Source of the DNA: Alistipes sp.
Lineage (GTDB): Bacteria; Bacteroidota; Bacteroidia; Bacteroidales; Rikenellaceae
Length of the DNA stretch: 64,000 bases
NCBI GenBank assembly: GCA_017629145.1
Contig: JAGBXR010000020.1
Location: 23,334-87,333, forward strand
Direction of reading: 5' to 3'
The notes under the pieces were generated by a model. That model was not told the DNA's origin. It did not search any database and was given only the letters and a program-made list of their open reading frames with translations. This document shows positions 1 through 8,028 of this stretch, one piece after another; within the stretch, counting starts at the first letter, position 1, and every line of letters starts with the position of its first letter. Made by a program: the position numbers and the translations under genes.

Positions 1-1
1 C

Positions 2-679
2 ATTGGCAACTCTATGCGCGAGTACGGATGTATCCTCTCGACATTGGCGAATGGTGACTATGGCTATATGCAGGGTACATCGCAGGCGTGCCCCCACGTG
101 TCGGCAATTGCTGCGTTGGGTCTCTCTTACGCCTTGGATAATGGTTTGAGCTTCACGCTCGATGAGTTTAAGTCTAAGCTCCTCACCTCTGTAAACAACT
201 TCGACAGTGTGCTTACAGGTTCTAAGGAGAAGATCGACACAGGAGGTATACTCAACCTCACCAACTATCGTGGTAAGATGGGTACAGGTAAGGTGGATGC
301 CTATCGTTTCCTTATGTCGTTGCGTGGAACTAACTGTATCCCTATGCCTGTAGGTCAGGAGGTTGTCGTTGACTTCAATAAGTATATGGGCGATGGCGAG
401 CTTGCTATCAAGGTGCTCTCACAGTACACAATCTCGGATGAGACACGCGCGACACTCGGTATCGAGAACGATTGCATCATCGGTGATAAGCTTGTCATTA
501 CTTGTAATAAGCCTGGCTGTGGCACTATCAAGGTATCGTTGGTTGCAGGTGGCTCGACTGTAGGTGGTGGCCAGCTTGTAGGCGGTATGGCTATCGAGAA
601 GGAGTTCGCACTCGTAGCTCGCGAGGGTTACACTGTTGGCGATAGCGGTGTGGTCGAGGATGCTGCTGGTTGGTTGTAA
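2..679 (+). CDS. Subtilisin-like (S8) serine protease, C-terminal part
   Basis: The window opens inside this gene; the last 225 residues are visible. Near the start is GTSQACPHVS, the block around the catalytic serine of subtilases (GTS-x-A-x-P-H-V), so this is the end of a peptidase S8 domain. The catalytic Asp and His must lie to the left of the window. About 150 residues follow the catalytic domain, including a glycine-rich stretch (VAGGSTVGGGQLVGG), and probably form a beta-rich C-terminal domain. Surface or secreted location is likely for the family but the signal peptide is not visible. A small lipoprotein gene follows after 29 bp and may be co-transcribed. Family is clear; substrate cannot be told. 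Confidence 0.85.
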   Translation: MGNSMREYGCILSTLANGDYGYMQGTSQACPHVSAIAALGLSYALDNGLSFTLDEFKSKLLTSVNNFDSVLTGSKEKIDTGGILNLTNYRGKMGTGKVDAYRFLMSLRGTNCIPMPVGQEVVVDFNKYMGDGELAIKVLSQYTISDETRATLGIENDCIIGDKLVITCNKPGCGTIKVSLVAGGSTVGGGQLVGGMAIEKEFALVAREGYTVGDSGVVEDAAGWL

Positions 680-708
680 TCGTATAACACTTAAATAACA
701 TTAAGGAT

Positions 709-1164
709 ATGAAGAATATTAAGATATTTGCACTTCTGCTTGCTGTGGCTACCCTCTTTGTTGCGTGTGATAGCTCAAAGGAGGAGCCAAAGAACGAAAA
801 GAACACAATCGCCAACGAGTGGCGTATCGAGAGCTGGAACGACCAGACACCCGAGTTCGATGTTTATATCGCATTCAAGGAGGATGGTAGCTTCGATATG
901 TATCAGCAGATATACACCCTCAACTACGTATGCTACAGCGGTACTTACGTAGCTGTTGATGGTAAGCTAACTGGTACCTATGCCGACGGTAAGGCGTGGA
1001 GATCAACATATAACTACACTGTATCGGCTGATGGCAGCCAGCTTACAATGGTTAGCAACGACACAACACCTGTAACAAGTGTCTATGTTAGCGAGATTAT
1101 CCCCGAGGCAGTGAAGGTCGAGGCTGCAGAGACTCGTTCGGTAGAGGCTCTTCCTTTCCTCTAA
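709..1164 (+). CDS. Small lipoprotein, lipocalin-like fold
   Basis: A 151-residue protein with a lipoprotein signal peptide: a short basic start, a hydrophobic run and the lipobox FVAC at about residue 20. The cysteine is followed by DSSKEEPKNE, an acidic/lysine-rich stretch of the kind that exports Bacteroidota lipoproteins to the cell surface. The rest (EWRIESWN, FKEDGSFDMYQ, YSGTYVAVDGKLTGTY, GSQLTM) has the strand spacing of Bacteroidota lipocalin-like proteins. It follows the S8 protease by 29 bp, and a strong hairpin terminator lies just after it, so the two may form the end of one transcript. Precise function unknown. Confidence 0.7.
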   Translation: MKNIKIFALLLAVATLFVACDSSKEEPKNEKNTIANEWRIESWNDQTPEFDVYIAFKEDGSFDMYQQIYTLNYVCYSGTYVAVDGKLTGTYADGKAWRSTYNYTVSADGSQLTMVSNDTTPVTSVYVSEIIPEAVKVEAAETRSVEALPFL

Positions 1165-1182
1165 TCTGGTGCGATTAAATAA

Positions 1183-1225
1183 TATAGGCGACAATGGAGT
1201 ATATCCGTTGTCGCCTATATTTTTG
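1183..1225. terminator. Bidirectional hairpin terminator
   Basis: A perfect 12-bp inverted repeat (1183-1194 with 1208-1219) with a 13-nt loop is followed by a T run on the plus strand. It lies between the lipoprotein gene and waaA, which converge here, so it can end both transcripts. Confidence 0.85.
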
Positions 1226-1243
1226 TGAAGACTTTTGTCTCTG

Positions 1244-2485
1244 CTATCGATGCTCTATCTTCGAGAGTATATCTGCTGTGATAAGCTCCGTTGCTCCGCA
1301 GTTTGCTTCGGTGTAGCTGCGCGCAGCATTACGCTGTGCTTCGAGGAGTGCACGGTCATCGCGTAGTGGGGCAAACCACTCCAAAAGTTCATCTGCCGAG
1401 TTGATGCTGCGTGCTGCTCCAATTGCAATAAGGTCGCACGCCTCCTTGAACTTCTGGTACTTCGGACCAAAGGCAATAGGCAGACCGAATGTCGCAGCCT
1501 CCAGCGTGTTGTGGATGCCGACACCAAAGCCACCGCCAATATATCCCCACTCGGCATAACCATATACCGAAGACAGGATACCTACGGTGTCGAGTATGAG
1601 CACCTGTGTATTCTCGAAATTGCTCTTTGTGTCAACCTGTGTATATCGCACTGCACCACCCTTTACGGCAGAGGCAAGCCAAGCTATGCGCTCCTCGTCC
1701 ATCTCGTGTGGTGCTACGACAAAGCGTATCTCGGGATTTTCGTTGATAAGTTCTACGAGGCGCTCCTCATCTGGACCCCACGTCGAGCCGGCAACAAATA
1801 ATCGATATTCGCCCTTGAACTTCTCGATAAGAGGAATCTGGCGTGCAGCACGTGCAATGGCTGCCACGCGGTCGAAGCGTGTGTCGCCAGCTACGATAAC
1901 ATTGCCGATGCCAAGTTCTGCAAGTAGTGTGCGTGACTCCTCGTTCTGCACATATATCGAGCTGAAGCTATGCAGCGCCTTGCGCCACGCACCGCCCCAC
2001 GGACGGAAGAATATCGAGTCGCGACGAAATATGGCCGAGACTACGTATGTGGGCACCTTGCGGCGGCGAAGCTCGGCGAGATAGTTGTGCCAAAATTCAT
2101 ACTTTACGAATACGGCAGCTACCGGACGCACAATATCCAGGAAGCGGCGTGCGTAGCTGTGGCGATCGATGGGTAGGTAGAAGATGAAGTCTGCACCTGT
2201 GTAGTTCTTGCGAATCTCGTAGCCCGACGGTGAGAAGAAGGTGAGCAATATGCGTACTTCGGGGCGCTCCTGCTTCAGTCGCTCGATGATGGGGCGTCCC
2301 TGCTCGAATTCGCCGAGTGAGGCGCAGTGTACCCATACGATATTTTCTGTCGAGCTGATAGACTCCTTCAGACGCTTGAAGATGTTACGTCGACCATCGC
2401 GCCATTGGCGCGCCTTCGGGTTGCGTAGTGCAGCGATGTTTACGGCTCGTTCGTAGAGCCACATTGATGTATTGTATGCGAACAT
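1244..2485 (-). CDS. waaA: Kdo transferase WaaA (KdtA)
   Basis: The 413-residue protein transfers Kdo from CMP-Kdo to the lipid A precursor at the inner membrane. The N-terminal half carries the GT30 glycosyltransferase signature (WVHCASLGEFEQGRPIIERL), and KYEFWHNYL follows in the middle. The C-terminal half is a GT-B fold nucleotide-sugar domain (FVAGSTWGPDEE, VVAPHE, GYIGGGFGVGIHNTLEAATFG). Length matches the family. A -7 promoter box (TATCTTTG) lies 30 bp upstream. It stands alone, converging with the lipoprotein gene on its left. lpxB and lpxD elsewhere in the window belong to the same lipid A pathway. Confidence 0.95.
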   Translation of the reverse strand: MFAYNTSMWLYERAVNIAALRNPKARQWRDGRRNIFKRLKESISSTENIVWVHCASLGEFEQGRPIIERLKQERPEVRILLTFFSPSGYEIRKNYTGADFIFYLPIDRHSYARRFLDIVRPVAAVFVKYEFWHNYLAELRRRKVPTYVVSAIFRRDSIFFRPWGGAWRKALHSFSSIYVQNEESRTLLAELGIGNVIVAGDTRFDRVAAIARAARQIPLIEKFKGEYRLFVAGSTWGPDEERLVELINENPEIRFVVAPHEMDEERIAWLASAVKGGAVRYTQVDTKSNFENTQVLILDTVGILSSVYGYAEWGYIGGGFGVGIHNTLEAATFGLPIAFGPKYQKFKEACDLIAIGAARSINSADELLEWFAPLRDDRALLEAQRNAARSYTEANCGATELITADILSKIEHR

Positions 2486-2514
2486 TTACTCTCGCTTTAA
2501 TTATTATAGTAGTA

Positions 2515-2522
2515 CAAAGATA
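2515..2522 (-). promoter_or_regulatory. Promoter -7 box for waaA
   Basis: On the minus strand the sequence reads TATCTTTG, an exact match to the Bacteroidota -7 consensus TAnnTTTG. It lies 30 bp upstream of waaA. No clean TTTG is seen at the expected -33 position. Confidence 0.6.
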
Positions 2523-2585
2523 TATAAAAATTGTCAAGACGCGCAGCAATTTGCGCTAATTAGACTAAAAATAATTGTCGAATGG

Positions 2586-2616
2586 TTGCGTTAAATAAAA
2601 ATAGTTCGTAAATTTG
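2586..2616 (+). promoter_or_regulatory. Probable promoter for NfeD/stomatin pair
   Basis: TAAATTTG (2609-2616) fits the Bacteroidota -7 box. A GTTG at 2585-2588 stands at the -33 distance (20 bp spacer) but only partly matches TTTG. Confidence 0.5.
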
Positions 2617-2663
2617 ATAGATTTTAAACCGTAAACCTCTGTTTAATCTAAAACTTCGTGACT

Positions 2664-3092
2664 ATGGATATATGGCTCTATTGGGTTATTGCAGCCCTGC
2701 TACTATTTATCGTCGAACTTTTCACCTCTGGTTTTGCTGTAATATGCCTGTCGATTGGTGCTATTGGCGGAGCTATTGCTGCGGCTAACGATACCTCTAT
2801 CGAGATGCAGTTGCTGACCTTTGCGATAGTCTCGATGGTAGCAATCATCTGCGTGCGTCCACTGCTCAAGCGTCTATTCTTCAAAAATGGCGAGAAGGTG
2901 GCAACCAACGCCTCGGCGATGGTCGGCAAGCGTGGGGTGGTGTGTCAGGATGTTGACGAGGTCTCGGGACGAGTAATGGTCGAGGGTGTCGACTGGAGAG
3001 CCAACAGCGAGGATGGAGAGCTGCTGCCCATAGGTACGAAGGTGGTGGTTACGGCCATTAATAGTGTAGTACTAACCGTTAAAAAGTTATAG
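2664..3092 (+). CDS. NfeD-like membrane protein
   Basis: About 142 residues. Hydrophobic segments at the N terminus (LYWVIAALLLFIVELF, a glycine-rich second segment, then LLTFAIVSMVAIICVRPLL) are followed by a soluble domain of about 60 residues with the OB-fold pattern of NfeD C-terminal domains (GKRGVVCQDVDE, GRVMVEGVDWRA, IGTKVVVTAI). NfeD proteins pair with stomatin/SPFH proteins and act in membrane microdomain organisation; the partner gene follows after 2 bp. The ATG at 2664 is chosen; a GTG at 2658 would add two residues. Confidence 0.88.
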   Translation: MDIWLYWVIAALLLFIVELFTSGFAVICLSIGAIGGAIAAANDTSIEMQLLTFAIVSMVAIICVRPLLKRLFFKNGEKVATNASAMVGKRGVVCQDVDEVSGRVMVEGVDWRANSEDGELLPIGTKVVVTAINSVVLTVKKL

Positions 3093-3094
3093 CT

Positions 3095-4084
3095 ATGAGT
3101 CTTACATTTATCGTATTTCTGATTATTGCCCTCATTGCGGTGATATATGTTCTCAAGGGCTTCAAGATTGTTCCGCAGTCCGAGACTCGTGTCGTTGAGC
3201 GTCTGGGTCGCTATGACCGTACCTTGCAGTCGGGTATAAACTTCCTGCTGCCTATAGTTGATCGTGCAAGAGAGGTTGTGCAGCGTGATGAGATAAAGTA
3301 TGGTGATGGCTCGAAGAGTGTCATTATGCGCACTACATCGCGCATTGATCTCCGAGAGCAGGTGTACGATTTCGATAAGCAGAGTGTGATTACGAAGGAT
3401 AACGTGACAACGACCATCAATGCGTTGCTCTACTTCCAGATTGTAGATCCGGTAAAGTCGGTGTACGAGATCGATAACTTGCCAAATGCTATCGAGAAGC
3501 TCACGCAGACAACGCTGCGTAATGTGATTGGCGAGCTGGAGCTCGATGAGACACTCACATCGCGCGATACTATCAACTCGAAATTACGCATTGTGCTTGA
3601 TGAGGCTACCAATAAGTGGGGTGTTAAGGTTAATCGTGTTGAGCTTCAGGATATCACTCCTCCCGATTCGGTGCGTCGTGCTATGGAGCAACAGATGCAG
3701 GCAGAGCGTGAGCGTCGTGCCAAGGTGCTCGAGGCGCGCGGTGCGAAGGAGTCTATGATTTTGCAGTCGGAGGGTGAGAAGGAGTCACAAATCAACCAGG
3801 CCGAGGCGGAGCGTCAGACACAGATTCTCAAGGCGCAGGGTGAGGCCGATGCCAGAATCCTGCAGGCTAATGCCGAGGCGGAGGCTATCCGTAAGGTGGC
3901 AGCGGCTATTGCCGAATCAAAGACCGATCCAGCAACATATATGCTTCTTATGAAGTATGTCGATACGCTCAAGGAGATTGGCTCGGGCGACCAGACCAAG
4001 ACCGTATTCCTGCCTTTCGAGGCCAGCAACCTTGTGGGAGCACTCGGCTCGTTGACCGAGCTTCTGCCACAAAAGGATAAGTAG
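3095..4084 (+). CDS. SPFH/Band 7 stomatin-like protein (QmcA type)
   Basis: A 329-residue membrane-anchored protein. One N-terminal transmembrane segment (FIVFLIIALIAVIYVL) leads into the SPFH domain, beginning IVPQSETRVVERLGRY and continuing through VITKDNVTTTINALLYFQI and VELQDITPP. A long charged coiled coil follows (about residues 190-270; repeated alanine/glutamate with EGEKESQINQAEAERQTQIL). This is the usual layout of the stomatin/QmcA/prohibitin family, which forms large oligomeric membrane rings. It is translationally linked to the NfeD gene. The exact physiological role is not known from sequence. Confidence 0.92.
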   Translation: MSLTFIVFLIIALIAVIYVLKGFKIVPQSETRVVERLGRYDRTLQSGINFLLPIVDRAREVVQRDEIKYGDGSKSVIMRTTSRIDLREQVYDFDKQSVITKDNVTTTINALLYFQIVDPVKSVYEIDNLPNAIEKLTQTTLRNVIGELELDETLTSRDTINSKLRIVLDEATNKWGVKVNRVELQDITPPDSVRRAMEQQMQAERERRAKVLEARGAKESMILQSEGEKESQINQAEAERQTQILKAQGEADARILQANAEAEAIRKVAAAIAESKTDPATYMLLMKYVDTLKEIGSGDQTKTVFLPFEASNLVGALGSLTELLPQKDK

Positions 4085-4106
4085 AGCTTATTATTGTAGA
4101 TAGAGT

Positions 4107-4158
4107 AAGGCGCCATTACACAATGCTGTCGATGTGAACAGATGTGTAATGGCGCCTT
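4107..4158. terminator. Bidirectional 16-bp hairpin terminator
   Basis: A perfect 16-bp inverted repeat (4107-4122 with 4143-4158) with a 20-nt loop. It lies between the converging stomatin-like gene and yraN. T-rich sequence follows on the plus strand; on the minus strand only a short T-rich run follows. Confidence 0.75.
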
Positions 4159-4172
4159 GCTTGTTGTGGCCT

Positions 4173-4529
4173 CTATAGTATTCGCTCGGTATAGTCGATG
4201 ACCATATGACCGTGGCTGTCGATTGTGATGGCTATGAGGTCGAACTGCAGTTCGTGGTTAAGACGATGCAGCGCAGCGTAGTTCAAAGCTGCGCGACGCA
4301 TCGAGCGGCGTTTGCTGTCGTCGATACTTGCGTATGGCGACTGCCAGCCACCTAACGAGCGCGTCTTCACCTCGATAAAGTGCATCACGTCCCAGCGCTG
4401 GGCGATGATGTCTATCTCGTAGCGACCCACACGCCAGTTGCGCTCTACGATATAGTAGCCCCTTTCGCGGAGCCACTCCACCGCAGCATCTTCACCTTGC
4501 GAGCCTATTATGGCGTTGAGATTATCCAT
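4173..4529 (-). CDS. yraN: YraN family (UPF0102) endonuclease-like protein
   Basis: A 118-residue protein matching the UPF0102/YraN family: GSQGEDAAVEWLRERGYYIVERNWR at the start, then EIDIIAQ and FIEVKTR. These give the E-x(n)-D-x(n)-E-x-K layout of restriction-endonuclease-like nucleases (Glu in GEDAA, Asp in YEIDII, EVK). The cellular role is not settled. The gene starts 6 bp downstream of pepE, so the two form one operon. Confidence 0.9.
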   Translation of the reverse strand: MDNLNAIIGSQGEDAAVEWLRERGYYIVERNWRVGRYEIDIIAQRWDVMHFIEVKTRSLGGWQSPYASIDDSKRRSMRRAALNYAALHRLNHELQFDLIAITIDSHGHMVIDYTERIL

Positions 4530-4535
4530 TCTCGC

Positions 4536-5246
4536 CTATTTGCGACGAATGAGGAAGTCGATATTCTCGCCTGGCTGTACCTCGTAGGTCTCCTGACCCT
4601 TCTTGAAGATACGCATCGAGCGGTTACCGATAAGCTCGATCTTGTCGTCCTGCAAGCGGAGCATACAACCCTCGCGAAGACCTACCACGTAGCGGCTGCG
4701 GTTAGCCTCGAGGTACTCGTTGATGCGCTGCTCGCGTGTCTCGCCAGCGTGACCCTCTGGGTTAGCATCGAGGTAGTGTGGGTTGATCTGGAACGATACA
4801 AGGCCGATAGCGCGGAATGACTCTGGTTGAACGATAGGCATATCGTTTGTAGTGCAGATTGTTGGGCAGGTAACGTTGCTACCAGCCGACCAACCGATAT
4901 ATGGTACGCCAGCCTTCACGCGGCGGAAGATCATATCGAGAAGATCCTCCTCCTGCATCTTCTTGAGAAGCGCAAAGGTATTACCGCCACCGATGACGAT
5001 TGCCTCGGCGTGGCGGATGAAGTTACGCTTGTTGATAGCGTGGTGGATAGAGTTGACCTTGATGCCGATCTCGTTGAAGCGCTCCTGTACCTTGCGCTCG
5101 TACTCGTCGTAAGAGAAGGTAATTGCTGCATATGGAATGAAAACTACCTCCTTTACGCCCTGGAGAGTCTTTGCGATCTCACCAATAGGATATTTCAAGT
5201 AAGGCTCACCTGCATTGGTGGAATTGGAAATTAGCAAAAGATTCAT
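4536..5246 (-). CDS. pepE: Dipeptidase E (peptidase S51)
   Basis: The 236-residue protein cleaves dipeptides with N-terminal aspartate. The nucleophile serine is in GWSAGSNV, preceded by the VIGGGNTFALL loop, the typical S51 arrangement. A histidine of the catalytic set is in INPHYLD. Length matches E. coli PepE (about 230). There is no signal peptide, so it acts in the cytoplasm. An operon with yraN follows. The -7 box TATCTTTG at 5318-5325 on the minus strand lies 72 bp upstream, back to back with the acpP promoter. Confidence 0.93.
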   Translation of the reverse strand: MNLLLISNSTNAGEPYLKYPIGEIAKTLQGVKEVVFIPYAAITFSYDEYERKVQERFNEIGIKVNSIHHAINKRNFIRHAEAIVIGGGNTFALLKKMQEEDLLDMIFRRVKAGVPYIGWSAGSNVTCPTICTTNDMPIVQPESFRAIGLVSFQINPHYLDANPEGHAGETREQRINEYLEANRSRYVVGLREGCMLRLQDDKIELIGNRSMRIFKKGQETYEVQPGENIDFLIRRK

Positions 5247-5317
5247 AATGCTGTGATTTTTAGTAAGTTAATATATGTTGATAGTAAATTGTCAATAATT
5301 TTTTTGCGTCATAATGT

Positions 5318-5325
5318 CAAAGATA
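5318..5325 (-). promoter_or_regulatory. Promoter -7 box for pepE-yraN
   Basis: The minus strand reads TATCTTTG, an exact TAnnTTTG match. It sits only 13 bp from the acpP -7 box on the other strand, so polymerase binding at the two divergent promoters probably overlaps. Confidence 0.6.
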
Positions 5326-5338
5326 ATAAAAAAAGTGT

Positions 5339-5346
5339 TACTTTTG
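5339..5346 (+). promoter_or_regulatory. Promoter -7 box for acpP
   Basis: TACTTTTG matches TAnnTTTG and lies 87 bp upstream of acpP. No good TTTG is visible at the -33 position. Confidence 0.6.
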
Positions 5347-5433
5347 CACCGTACCGAGAAAAAAAGTGATTCGGGACTAAAATTACAGTAGACGATTTAT
5401 ACTACTATAATGTTTAACTAAAACTTATTTATT

Positions 5434-5667
5434 ATGTCAGAAATTCAGTCAAAAGTTGTCGAGATCATCGTTGACAAGTTGGGTGTTAAGGAGTCAGAGG
5501 TAGTAGCTGAGGCAAGCTTCACTGCACACCTCGGTGCTGATTCTTTGGATCAGGTAGAGCTTATTATGGAGTTCGAGAAGGCTTTCGATCTTCAGATTCC
5601 AGATGCTGACGCTGAGAAGATCCAGACTGTAGGCGATGCTATCAACTACATCGAGGCTCACAAGTAA
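5434..5667 (+). CDS. acpP: Acyl carrier protein
   Basis: The 77-residue acidic protein carries growing acyl chains on phosphopantetheine during fatty-acid and lipid A synthesis. The attachment serine is in [12 protein letters not shown], the DSL motif in the standard place near residue 40. Length and the helical pattern are typical. It has its own promoter and is followed by a terminator about 140 bp after the stop, so it is probably transcribed alone. fabF, which commonly follows acpP in related genomes, is not present here; fabD lies at 54 kb. Confidence 0.97.
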   Translation: MSEIQSKVVEIIVDKLGVKESEVVAEASFTAHLGADSLDQVELIMEFEKAFDLQIPDADAEKIQTVGDAINYIEAHK

Positions 5668-5809
5668 TAGCAACTAAAGCTTCATAGGGCTTGAACCCTG
5701 TCCATAACGATATTCGCAGTTCAAGGTTCTTGTCGCTTGTGAAGTCAAATTACGAGAGGACTCGAAGCCTTCGATAGAGGGCATCTTCGGGATCCAATGT
5801 AGTGAAAGT
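5668..5809 (+). other. Long 3' untranslated region of acpP, possibly structured
   Basis: No open reading frame of note. Several short complementary segments are visible: AGGG-CTTGAA-CCCT near 5690, and AGCTTCA (about 5680) with TGAAGT (about 5740). The stretch ends at a strong terminator, so it would be transcribed with acpP. It could be a structured 3' UTR or a 3'-end-derived small RNA; this is inference only. Confidence 0.3.
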
Positions 5810-5856
5810 ATGGACTATACCAGGGAGTATACTCTCTCGGTCTAGTCCATTTTTTG
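5810..5856 (+). terminator. Intrinsic terminator after acpP
   Basis: The outer stem ATGGACTA (5810-5817) pairs with TAGTCCAT (5843-5850). Inside is a second palindromic stem around GAGTATACTC. Six T follow at 5850-5855. Confidence 0.85.
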
Positions 5857-6010
5857 CGTGCCCCAAAGAGCTATTCGGCTCTTGCGTGGCTTTTTGTCAG
5901 ACCCTTTTGTAGGGAGTACAACTACGGAAAGCGATGTAGCGTGGGTGACAGCAAAAAAGTTAATACCGCAGCGATGCGGAGAAGTTCACACTTTAGTTAG
6001 GATTGTCGCT

Positions 6011-6784
6011 ATGTTCGATTTTTTTGTTCGCGCATACCGCCGTCGGTTTGGTGCCGACAAGGCGTTCTATGTCGCTGTTGATGATATGTTTGGCTTCGTG
6101 CCCAACAATATTGAGCTTTACAAATTGGCGCTTATCCATAAGTCGGCATCGGTAGCACTTGAGGATGGTAGCCACATAAACAATGAGCGTCTCGAGTTCT
6201 TGGGTGATGCTGTTATCGAGAGCATCACGTCGGATTATCTCTTCATAGAGTTTCCCGACAGAGACGAGGGCTTTATGACCCAGGTGCGTTCGAAGATTGT
6301 ATCGCGTCAGTCGCTCAACAATATTGCCGCACGTATCGGTCTTGATAAGCACGTCATATCGAATGCTGTGGGTAACACTACCCACAAGCATATCTATGGT
6401 GATGCCTTCGAGGCGATGATGGGAGCAATCTATCTCGATAAGGGATATGACTTTGCTAACCGTCTGCTTATCAACGATATCTATGGTCGCTATCTCTCGT
6501 TGGATGATGTCTTGCAGTCGGAGACCGACTTCAAGAGTCGCCTAATAGAGTGGTGTCAGAAGAATCACTATTCTATTGAGTTCCGCACAAGCAATGAGGC
6601 TTCGCGCTCTGGTTTCCACTCGGTGGTCTATGTCGACGGCATAGCTGTGGGTCACGGTCGTGGTGACTCGAAGAAGGCTGCGGAGCAGAATGCTGCCTTC
6701 TCGGTGTCACAGGCAAGGACAGCAGCAATTTCGGATGAGAGTAGTGCCGAGATGCTCGACCGCATAGATAAACTTGCCAATTAG
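6011..6784 (+). CDS. rnc: Ribonuclease III
   Basis: A 257-residue double-strand RNA endonuclease that processes rRNA precursors and mRNAs. The N-terminal catalytic domain carries the signature ERLEFLGDAVIES with metal-binding Glu and Asp, and GDAFEAMMGAIYLDKG holds the second acidic cluster. The C-terminal dsRNA-binding domain covers about residues 170-240 (DFKSRLIEWCQKNHY, GHGRGDSKKAAEQNAA). The frame is open from 5858, but those extra 51 codons do not look like RNase III and lie next to the acpP terminator, so I place the start at the ATG at 6011 (MFDFFVRAYRRRFG). Confidence 0.95.
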   Translation: MFDFFVRAYRRRFGADKAFYVAVDDMFGFVPNNIELYKLALIHKSASVALEDGSHINNERLEFLGDAVIESITSDYLFIEFPDRDEGFMTQVRSKIVSRQSLNNIAARIGLDKHVISNAVGNTTHKHIYGDAFEAMMGAIYLDKGYDFANRLLINDIYGRYLSLDDVLQSETDFKSRLIEWCQKNHYSIEFRTSNEASRSGFHSVVYVDGIAVGHGRGDSKKAAEQNAAFSVSQARTAAISDESSAEMLDRIDKLAN

Positions 6785-6813
6785 TTTGTGGCTAAAAGAT
6801 TTAGTAGCAAATA

Positions 6814-6845
6814 TTTGTCCGAAGATAAAATATTTGCTACTTTTG
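6814..6845 (+). promoter_or_regulatory. Promoter for L,D-transpeptidase gene
   Basis: TTTG at 6814-6817 and TACTTTTG at 6838-6845 with a 20-bp spacer: a full match to the Bacteroidota promoter. Confidence 0.75.
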
Positions 6846-6892
6846 TTTTGAGTTGTAGCTCAACGTTCAGTAACCTAAATTCGTAAAACGTA

Positions 6893-8011
6893 ATGCAGCG
6901 TAATAGCTATTTCAGAAGCTGTAGATTTCTTGTTGCAGGAGTAGTTCTGTTTCTTAGTGCATCGCTTGCTATGTCGATGCAAATGTATGATAATGAGCCT
7001 GATGGTCGTAGTACTGCGGGTGCGAACACCTCATCTGTTTCGCGTGTTAGCGAGGATGGAAGTAAGCCGTACCGCAGAGCTGATGAGTATGCTCATTTGC
7101 TCTATGACGGCGACCCAAAGGATGCAGCACAGATTGTCATCTCGAAGCAGAGCCAGACACTCTCGCTCTACGACTCAAAGGGTGGCCTTATATGCTGCTA
7201 TCCTGTATCGGTAGGTCGTAACTTTGGTAATAAGCAGGTTGCTGGTGATTTGAGAACGCCCGAGGGTCTATTCTCCATCGAGAAGATTCAGGATGCTTCG
7301 TGGTGGGGGCACGATTCGGGTGATGGCAACGGTTTTGTTCCTCACTGCTATGGCAACTGGTTTATGCGTTTGAAGACACCTCCGCATCGTGGTATCGGCA
7401 TCCACGCTTCGATTCGCCGTTCATCTATCGGCAAGCGAGCTTCCGAGGGTTGTATATGTATGCATAGCGAGAATCTCGACAAACTCCGACCTCTTGTCAG
7501 GGATGGTATGAAGGTGGTTGTCGAAACCTCGTTGAGAGATATGGAGGCTGATAATAGATGTGTGATACTCTGCAATACTCCAGTGAGAGAGAACTATATG
7601 TATAACCTCAACTGGTGGGAGCATCGCCCCGTAGCCTATGTTATACAAGATAGTCTGTCGCATATCGTTGAGTACGGAGACAGCTATCTCTCGCTCGCTG
7701 TAAAGTATGGTACAACGCGCAAGAATCTCGAGATTCTCAACCCCGGTGTCGACCCGAATGAGTTGACCGTCGGAGAGGTTATTCGTGTGGGCGGAGAGTT
7801 TGTTGTGCCTTTGGATTATGTTTTGCCGAGCATCTACAACTCCACAGCTATGGTAGCGTGCACCGATATGCTATACTATGAGGCTTCGGAGATAGATAAC
7901 TTCGGCCGTATTGCCGTAATGCATAGTACAACACGCGCCAGAATCATCGAACTCAATCCAGGAGTTAATCCCGATAAGTTGGTTGATGGTCAGATTGTGC
8001 GTGTGAGGTAA
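6893..8011 (+). CDS. L,D-transpeptidase (YkuD) with two LysM domains
   Basis: A 372-residue exported cell-wall enzyme. An N-terminal hydrophobic segment (FLVAGVVLFLSASLAMSM) acts as signal or anchor. The YkuD catalytic domain covers about residues 80-210 (IVISKQSQTLSLYDSKGG; RTPEGLFSIEKI; GIGIHASIRRSS; SEGCICMHSENL). The catalytic cysteine is in SEGC; the usual motif is SHGC-x-R, so here His and Arg are replaced by Glu and Cys. Two LysM repeats follow (EYGDSYLSLAVKYGTTRKNL about residue 262, and a second at the C terminus), which would bind peptidoglycan. Likely role is crosslinking of peptidoglycan or attachment of proteins. It has its own promoter; radC follows after 17 bp. Confidence 0.88.
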   Translation: MQRNSYFRSCRFLVAGVVLFLSASLAMSMQMYDNEPDGRSTAGANTSSVSRVSEDGSKPYRRADEYAHLLYDGDPKDAAQIVISKQSQTLSLYDSKGGLICCYPVSVGRNFGNKQVAGDLRTPEGLFSIEKIQDASWWGHDSGDGNGFVPHCYGNWFMRLKTPPHRGIGIHASIRRSSIGKRASEGCICMHSENLDKLRPLVRDGMKVVVETSLRDMEADNRCVILCNTPVRENYMYNLNWWEHRPVAYVIQDSLSHIVEYGDSYLSLAVKYGTTRKNLEILNPGVDPNELTVGEVIRVGGEFVVPLDYVLPSIYNSTAMVACTDMLYYEASEIDNFGRIAVMHSTTRARIIELNPGVNPDKLVDGQIVRVR

Positions 8012-8028
8012 CCATAATATTGAGTGCG

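Noticed and set aside
5858-6010. N-terminal extension of RNase III (51 codons) or a fabF remnant
   Set aside because: The translation resembles neither RNase III nor FabF; it starts 2 bp after the acpP terminator T run. The ATG at 6011 gives the normal protein.
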